Both the position numbers and the translations under genes were made by a program. 64,000 nucleotides of DNA from Strongylocentrotus droebachiensis (lineage: Eukaryota > Echinodermata > Echinoidea > Camarodonta > Strongylocentrotidae). The DNA is taken from positions 186,001 to 250,000 of the forward strand of contig JAVYIG010002368.1 of the NCBI GenBank assembly GCA_035222895.1, read 5' to 3'. Within the stretch, counting starts at the first letter, position 1, and each line of letters begins with the position of its first letter. Below are positions 38,801 to 47,565 of the stretch, piece after piece. The notes under the pieces were generated by a model that did not search any database, was not told the DNA's origin, and was given only the letters and a program-made list of their open reading frames with translations.

Positions 38801-41800
38801 TCATTATCTCACACAAAAAAAATAATTATGTAGCGCCCTTTGCAAACACTATGAACATGACGGACAAAGAAAGCGGACAAAATATACAGTTCCTCATTCT
38901 ACCCTCAACAATTGATATGGTAGACAAAGCATCATCCCTTCACCGATGTTAGTTAAAAATGTGTAGAACAGGTAAATATGCATGTAACACCTGTTCTACC
39001 GATGTTTACATACCGGTAATAGCAGTGAAGGGATGTTCCTTTGTCTACCATAGCTATTGTTGAGGGTAGAATGAGGAACTGTATATTTTGTCCGCTTTCT
39101 TTGTCGGTCATGTTCATAGTGAAAAGAACTCAACTATCCCTTAAAACTTACCAGGTGAGGGCAGCAAATTGAGCAATGCTGGCTTCTTCTCTTGAGCTTT
39201 GGCCTGCAGCTGAGCCACATCTTCCCTGTAAATGATCTGAACTGTGACCTCTAGTTGACCTCTATCTCCAAGCTTCTTGGCCTCTTTGCCTTTCTTGGGC
39301 TGTAACTTGTACCATCTAGATACAAAGTAATGAAGTAAATGATTATAATCCTCAATCCTCACTCTCTCTCTCACATGGTGCACCCGCAAGCCTACTGTAT
39401 ATCTACATCACCATGCAAGCCGACACTTACAAGCAGCATCTAATCCGTTCTTGTATAAAATAACACATTATGAGATAACCTGACTGATATGAAAGCATGT
39501 GTATGCTTGTATAATGTAAGTAGATGTAAGCAACCAGGGAACCAACAACATTAGGTCCTCTCTGAGGGACTTGATAATGAGGATTAATGTCTTACCAAAA
39601 AGGCACAAGCGCATCAAATTGTTCTTCCAAATGAGCCATCGTGCCTTCCTAATGATAAATAAAGAGAACTTACCTGCCTACTATGGCAAGACATTTGCCA
39701 CTCTCTACCCATGTCAAATGAATAGGTACGCGGCAGGTAAAAATTCCTTGAATGCTTTAGCCCCTTATTATGGCGGCTAAGCTACAGCCAGGAAAATAAT
39801 GTGATACTTGGTACTAAGTGCAATAGAGTATACTAATATAGTAGCTGCACTATTTAATATATATATATTATTATTATTATTATTATTAAATAAAGGTGTC
39901 ACAAAAATGTTATTAGCTACACTTCGAAGATCAACTTACTTTTTTATGCTCTTTCCATATGAAGCTGCTACACCACTCAGAGATATCTCTACTCTCCCTA
40001 AAAAGCGTTCTCGTAAAAAGTCTGAATGGCAGACTATGAGTTCTAGAGTCCCTCCTTGGTCTGCTATCACACTGCAAGAAAAAAATCAAAGAAAATTTAG
40101 TTTTTGAAATTTAACCAAAAAAAAATAAGTGTCCCACGTGAGAGTCACTGCATTTACCTGGGCATCTATATTACTTACGGTACTGGTATTTACATGTATA
40201 TTGGACATACAAACTTTTGTTGTTGTAAAGTATTACATAAACATTCTGCTATCCTTACATTATACATTTAAAGGCCCGGTCACACAGCCCTCCACGGGCG
40301 TATCGCGGCCGAATCACGGCCAAAAATTTCTGCCCGTGAAGCAGACGCTGTTGGACGCTTTGAGGTCGCGATAAAGACGCGATACAGCCGTACTTTACCC
40401 GTCGTTACACGCGGTAAGAAATTCACACGCGGTTGGCCGCGCGAAAAAGTTTTGGGCTGCCCAAAAATTTAGACCGCGGGTAATCGCGGGCGGTACACGT
40501 GGTACACACGCGGTAAAGACGCGGTACAGACGCGGAACGAACGTGCTAGGACGTGCTACGGCCGCGGTTAAGACGTGGTTACACGCGGAATTGGACGCGA
40601 AATTTTAGCGGGTAATCGCGGGTGGAGCACGGTCATAGCACGTTTGTTCCGCGTCTGTACCGCGTTGTTATCACGTGCATTAGCGTGTGTACCGCGTGTA
40701 AGCGTGGTAGGCCGCGGTACCGCCGCGCTTCACCCGCGATAAGGACGCGGAACAGTCGCCGGCGTCTGTTCCGCGGGCATACCACGGGTAAACCGCGGGT
40801 AAGCCAATTTTGCACATTTTCCACCACGGGCAACCGCGGGCAAAAAAAAATCGCGAAATTTTACCCGCGATACAGACGCTAAAGGCTGTGTGACCGGGCC
40901 TTAAGCCGTGACAAGTGGAAAAATGGACAGAATAGAATAGTGGAATGGAAGTGTAATTCATGAAAGATTTGAACATGCCCAAAATATAAACAAATTAATC
41001 TGCACTCTAAAAAAAATATTAAAAAAATAAACAAACATTACTAAAATGTATTATTCAAATCTTAGAATTTAAATGGTCAGATTATGTGGAAAATTCAATT
41101 CATATTTTTCATTAAAGAAAATATTGGACAGTTCGATGCAGCCAAAAATATACACGGGGGCAGAGGGCGGATTCGCCCCGGAAACACCATAAACAGCCCC
41201 CGAAATAGGCTCAAAATCCGATTTCGGGGGCAACATCAAAAAGTTAAATGATCTCAAATCGCCCCCGTAACGATTACGAGCAGCCGCACGCTCTCTTCTA
41301 GCTTCATATTCATTGCGTGCATTTCTTGGTCCGCGCGCTGAATCTCCGTGTAAAATTGTATACACAAAAATCGGTCGTAAAAAACTTGAATCATATTCCA
41401 TACCTTACCTAGCTTACCCATGTCGCACGCAAGTACGCCAAAAACACGTACATTTTCGCAGTTGCGAGATCAAGTTTTTTTGCGGTCGATTTTGTTTTGG
41501 TAGATGCTGAACCTACTGTAGACCACTAAACATCGCTAAAACTGCAGTCAATTTATTTATTTATTTATTTATTTATTTGAAAATATTTATACAGGATGAC
41601 AATATCAACCAAGGCTGTTTTTCATATTGGTCCTATACAGTACATACATGGTAAAATACAAACAATGAAATACAAAATATCAAAGAAATACAAATATCAT
41701 TGAAATATGCAAAACATGAATAGATTACATGAATATTGAATAATATAACATTTTATAAAATAACCAGCAACTGGACACATATATTTACATTCAAAGGTTT

Positions 41801-44800
41801 ACCCAGAATTACAAAAAGAATGATTTGAAACAATGTAAGAAAAAACAAAACTAACAAACTTGTATTTATTACAGTAGGGTAAAAAATATATATATACACA
41901 CATCCATGAAGATATTGGTTATTTACAACATAAATGAAAGTACAATCTTTTATAAAGGTATTTAAATGAAGAAATAGATGTAGAATTCTGTAAGTTAAAA
42001 GGGAATGAGTTCCAGATAACTCCTCCTGAGTACATAAGACTGTTCTTAAAGCATTCTAGATTAGGTTTTGGTAATATTACATTTGTTTTGTCAGCGGCTC
42101 TAATATTTAAGTTATGTCTATCGCAGACCATTTCAATAGCATTACACAGATGTGTTGGTGCAATACCATGTACAGATTTATACATTAAAACAGCTAAAAA
42201 ATAATTTCTCCTTTCGTCAAATGATTGCCATTTCATTAATTTTATTAAATCATCACCTTAACATTTTCATAGTCATAGTTGGATGTAATTATACGTGCTG
42301 CTCTCTTTTGTAATCTTAAGAGTAACTCTTTATTTTGCCTTGAGCAATTTCCCCAGACTGTGCATGAATAGTCAATACATGGTAAAATAATTGTATTATA
42401 CATGAGCTTTAAGGATTTGACATCTAAATATTGGGACATATTACGTAATGAGAACAGTTTCATAGAAATCAATCTGGTAAGTCTTTTAACATGAATATCC
42501 CAAGTAAGGTGTTCATCAATTTCCACCCCTAAATATTTAAAATTATGAACCTGTTCCATTTTCGTTCCATCCATGTATATATTCAAGTTATATGCTTTAC
42601 GTGTACTTTCCATCACGAATTCACGATTACCGCAATTTTATAAAGTTTCCATAAATAGAGGTATGAAATTAAAGCCTATTTTGTGATATTCTCGCCATGT
42701 TGACGTAATTTTGATAATCATTTCTTCAAAGTAAAGAAAATCAGACAAAATCACTGTGACTGACACGCATACAATACAGTGCATTGCCGCTGAGCTGCAG
42801 TTAACTCCAGGAAGCTCCAACACTGGCAGCGCAGGCGTCCCACGCCTGCGGCGCCGGTGTAGGAGCTTCCTGGAGTTACGCTGCAGTTACGCTGCAGTGT
42901 GTGTGAGTTAAGCTGAGCTCGAGTCGAAGAGATTTGACACTTTGAAATTGTTATCTGTTGGTTTGCATCATTATTGCCGTGATTTCAATATAGTTTCGTG
43001 AATAGATTTACAAAACCTGAGCTTAGAATTAGTAAAAGTATTACTAATGTCTATGTTTTTAAACGACTGTCTGATTTTCTTGTGAAAATTTTATTTTGAA
43101 AAATGATTATCGAAATTCATGGCCAGAAATAATCACAATCTGGGGTCTATTATGTTACAGTTCTTGCATCAAATCAATGCATGAAAACTTAGTTATTGAA
43201 CAAGAAAAAGGGGTTTCTTTTTTAATAGGCAATTATGAAGCAGGAAGCCCGAAACCTTAGGCTTCTAAACAAATCTCAACAAACTGTAGGCCTATCCTTT
43301 TATGAATTAATGAAAAAGTAGCCCCAGAAAAAAGAGCCCCAGAAATGGAAAAAAGAGCCCCCAAAAGTTGAAAAAGTAGCCCCCGAAAATTTCCCAAAAA
43401 TTTGAAATGGAGCCCCCGAAATGAAAAACTTAATTTTTTGCCTGGTTCGATGCTACATGTAGGTGACGTATCCACTAGACTACAACTCCTCTACTATACT
43501 CTACTTTGGAAAGGTGTTGTGATCGAGTGGATACATCGTTGACTATGGATCAAAGGGTTCACGGTTCAGGTCCTGCCACGGCACCAATATCTTTTGGCAA
43601 GACATCTACATTTGCCACTCCACCCAGGTGTTAAAAGGTTACCGGTAGGAAAGAATTCCTTGAATGCTGTGAGCAGCGATATTGGTATTAGTAGCCCAGC
43701 AGAGCAGGGGCAATATTGGAGCGCCTTGAGCACCTTGTGTGGTGGATATGTGACTTATCAAAATATCCAATATCATTATTATTACTTACAACTTTAAAGC
43801 CCCACTGCACTACTTATCGGTACTTGCACCCTCTATATAGCAAACAATGCCTAATCGGTGCCTGTTGGTACCCCATGATCCTCTTTTTCTTCTGTTAATT
43901 GAGAGCTGATTTGATGAGATAACCACATGTAAGTGACCTTGCAGGGAGGTCTAATCCCCCCTGGCCAAACTAGTACAGACATGCTTTAAAGATGCATAGT
44001 AGTGGGCTCTTATGGGGAATTTGACACCATTCGGGTGTTAACCCAATAACCATCTGTCAGTGACCTTGCAGGGAGGTCTTATCCCTCAGGCCAAACTAGT
44101 GCATATGTGCTTTAAGATGCAACATAGATAAGGGAAATATTAGAATGTACTTACAATTCACACTCTTCATTCCAGATGGGTCTCTGTGTCTTCTCTAAAA
44201 CGGAGGTAGCAAATTTATTCTTGTTTAGTGTGAACGTCACAAAGGCGTTGTTGGAGTCATCCTTTCCCTTGTATAGAAGATCCCTGGCCTGGTGGGCTAC
44301 ATGCAAAAAGGACACAAGTTTTAAATCATTAAAAATGAGAAATTCACATTGACAAACCCGGGGTTGTATTCTGAAAACAATACCGGTATTTATTTCATGT
44401 AAGGGAAAATGTAGTTAACTGTCATGACAAACTCAAATTGCACAGAACTATTAAAGGTAATACAAAGTTTTGGGAAATTTTGAAAATTGGGTGGATAGTG
44501 ATTCTTTACAATATTGATATTTTTGGATGCCCCTGTAGATGTATTATAAGTACTAGAAAATTTAGCCCCTAAAACACTTCTGCTTTCGAGAAAAATTGAA
44601 TATAAAAATTTACCGGTGATCCCGGTAAATTTTGATGAATTTCAAATAGCGCCTACGGCAGTACAATGGTACCTGCGACCATGCAAATCTCAGAATATGT
44701 AGTTGTGATATATAATTTCCAAACAGGAATAGCTGATCGGTCGATTTTAGTCAAGAAACATTGTTTTATATCTTTATTAATATCTTGACCTTGAGAGGGA

Positions 44801-47506
44801 GCTAATGTATACAACATGAAGAGTTTGTTATTACAATTTCATAACTTTACACTCGATTTCAACCGCGACAACGATCATTGAATATTGTAGGACCGAATAT
44901 GCTTCCAATGTGTTCATTTGAACTAAATTCATGACCCCTTACCAAAACTTTGTATTACCGTTAATGTAGAGGTTCATTGATTTTTTTAAAGATTTCAAGT
45001 CTACATCATTTTAATAATTCTCTCGCGGTCAACATTTTGCCATTCGTGCTAACTGAATTTAACACTAATGGGCTCTCTGTTTGTTTGTTGTTTCCTTTCT
45101 TTAACATTTGTTTGCTATGAAGGTTTGATTTTGGTTGGCTATGTATGTTAGTACATGGATGGCATTTGATATTAATATTGTTTAGTGTACAAGGCCAAGT
45201 GCCACTCTATTACCTACATAACACCTTATTTATTGAAGATGCTGGTTGACAAAATATTGATTTTCATTTACAATATCTTACATCCTGTATTTTGATATGG
45301 TTGTGAAAGACATTCTGATATTGATATGTTTCAATAAATATGGTCATGGTTTTTGTTTAAATGTAAACTTCCTTAAACACATGTAAGTTATGTTTATTGG
45401 TTTTGTATTGTCTTGGTTCTCTTGTTTTAAAAAAAAATTGCCTTGTTTTGCAATGTACATGTATTATTAAGTACTGTAGATAGGAAATACATGTATGATC
45501 TTGTTTCCCATCACCTACTAGACTGGTTTTAACTTATTAACTTAATTGTTTGTTTAATCAAAAAAGATAATTGTCTACATGTACTGTACATTCTAATCTA
45601 CAGCTGTACACTTTGTCCTTTGTTTTAATACAGTGTAGACACTACTCCCCCCCCCCCCCCACACCAGTGTATCTCTCTCTCTCTCTCTAGTCTCTACACC
45701 CCCCCCCCTCCCTCACCCTCCCCCTCCCCTCTTCCCCCCTCCCCCCCCCCCCCCTCTCTCTCTCTCTCTCTCACTCTCTCTCATTTCTCTACCATGACAA
45801 TGTCAACTGGAATTCACACTTAACACACTTTAATCATGAGACTTTGGGCGTGTTCATGCTTCACTTTTTCTGGCCAGAATCAGGCATCTGTTACGCGTTT
45901 AGTTTAAAACACGGTTGCGTCTTAGCTCACTTTTGTAGAATCACCGAAAAACGGCGATCACGATCGCCGATCGCAAACTCACAAAAAGATGCGTTTACAA
46001 TTTGTAAACGCGTTTAAATGGGGTCAACGCACTGACCTCTAGTGGGTCTACGTAGCATGCACAGTGAAGGTTTGCGAATCCAGCTGGAAGACCAATTAGG
46101 ACCACACAGGGAGAATTGCCTTGAGGAGCCAGAGAAGTTAGCATGAACAGTACACCGTGGAACTGCGATCACGATGAGCGTTTACGATGAGCGTTTCAGA
46201 TCGCTCATTCTACCTTCAAAATCAAGCATGAACGCGCCCTTTGTAAACACATGTCAATTCGGAGTGAGCAAACATACACCTGTGTATGTTAATGTGTGTG
46301 TCAGCACTCAGCAGTTGAACTGCCTCTGATCTTGAGCAATATTGACATTTTGGGCATGTACAGGATTATATCATTCAGAAGGAATGTTTAACCAACCAAC
46401 TCACCACAAGAAACAACCTTTAATATCTATTATGAGAGATTTATTGTATGAGAGAGGTACATGTACATGTATAAAGCAAGGATAATTAAAGATAAACTTG
46501 AGTTCTGGTAATGCGATTGCATTGTGAAAGAAAAGGTGTGGAATGGATCAGAAAAGTTGATCATATACCATGTAAGTAATGGTGTGTAATGCAAGGTTCT
46601 GGAGTCATCAAAATCATCATAAATTTGGCAGAGTCTTGGTAAAGTAACAATCACTTACACAGAAAGATGTATATGGGACAACACTCATGGTGTCGGGGCT
46701 AGTACTACCCTGATTTCCTTATCTTTCTATGCTCATTACTCAGCCAGTATACATTTTCTTCCAAAATTGTTTGGCACATGACATTTATTTGTAATCTTGA
46801 ACATTCAGTGTAAGTTTCGTTAGATTCTGTGAGAATTCATTTTCTTTTTTTACCAGAACTCAAGTTTATCTTTAATGTACCAGTTTCTCAGGACGACATG
46901 GGAATTGTTATTTTCTTGATAACCTGACGTACCATAGACGCCAGAGAGTTTCACTTAAATGAAATAGATTTTTCAACTTGTAATATATTTTGAAATGTTT
47001 TAATGTTGCTACAGTACATGTCCATGTAAAGCTAGTATGAGCTTTGAATAAAACTTCTACAAGGAGATATTGCAATTTAAATATACCGGTACCCTCAATG
47101 AACAGTAAAACATCTACATGGGTAGACTAAATCTAATGAACACACTCATACGCACTCACCTAGCCAGGTCCGACTTACATGTAGGTTTCTAGCGAGCCGT
47201 ATACCATTATTTCATTATTTCACTCTTTCATTTACCTTCTAAATTTGATGTAATTTTTGTTGTTGTTGTTTTTGTAACTCGAGAATGAAAGCTGTGGACT
47301 GGTTGAATTAGGGCCTTTGTTGAATAATTTTACATGTACATATACTGTACATATACAATGTAAGCTCTAAATAATATGTCACATTCTCAAGAAACATAAA
47401 TCAGGACAAATAATTGTTACCAAATATTTGGTAAAGTTACTAATAATGTTAATACCGGTAGTTAAAACTGTACATACATGTACTGTACATGTACTGTCGG
47501 TCTAGA

Positions 47507-47565
<59 letters not shown>

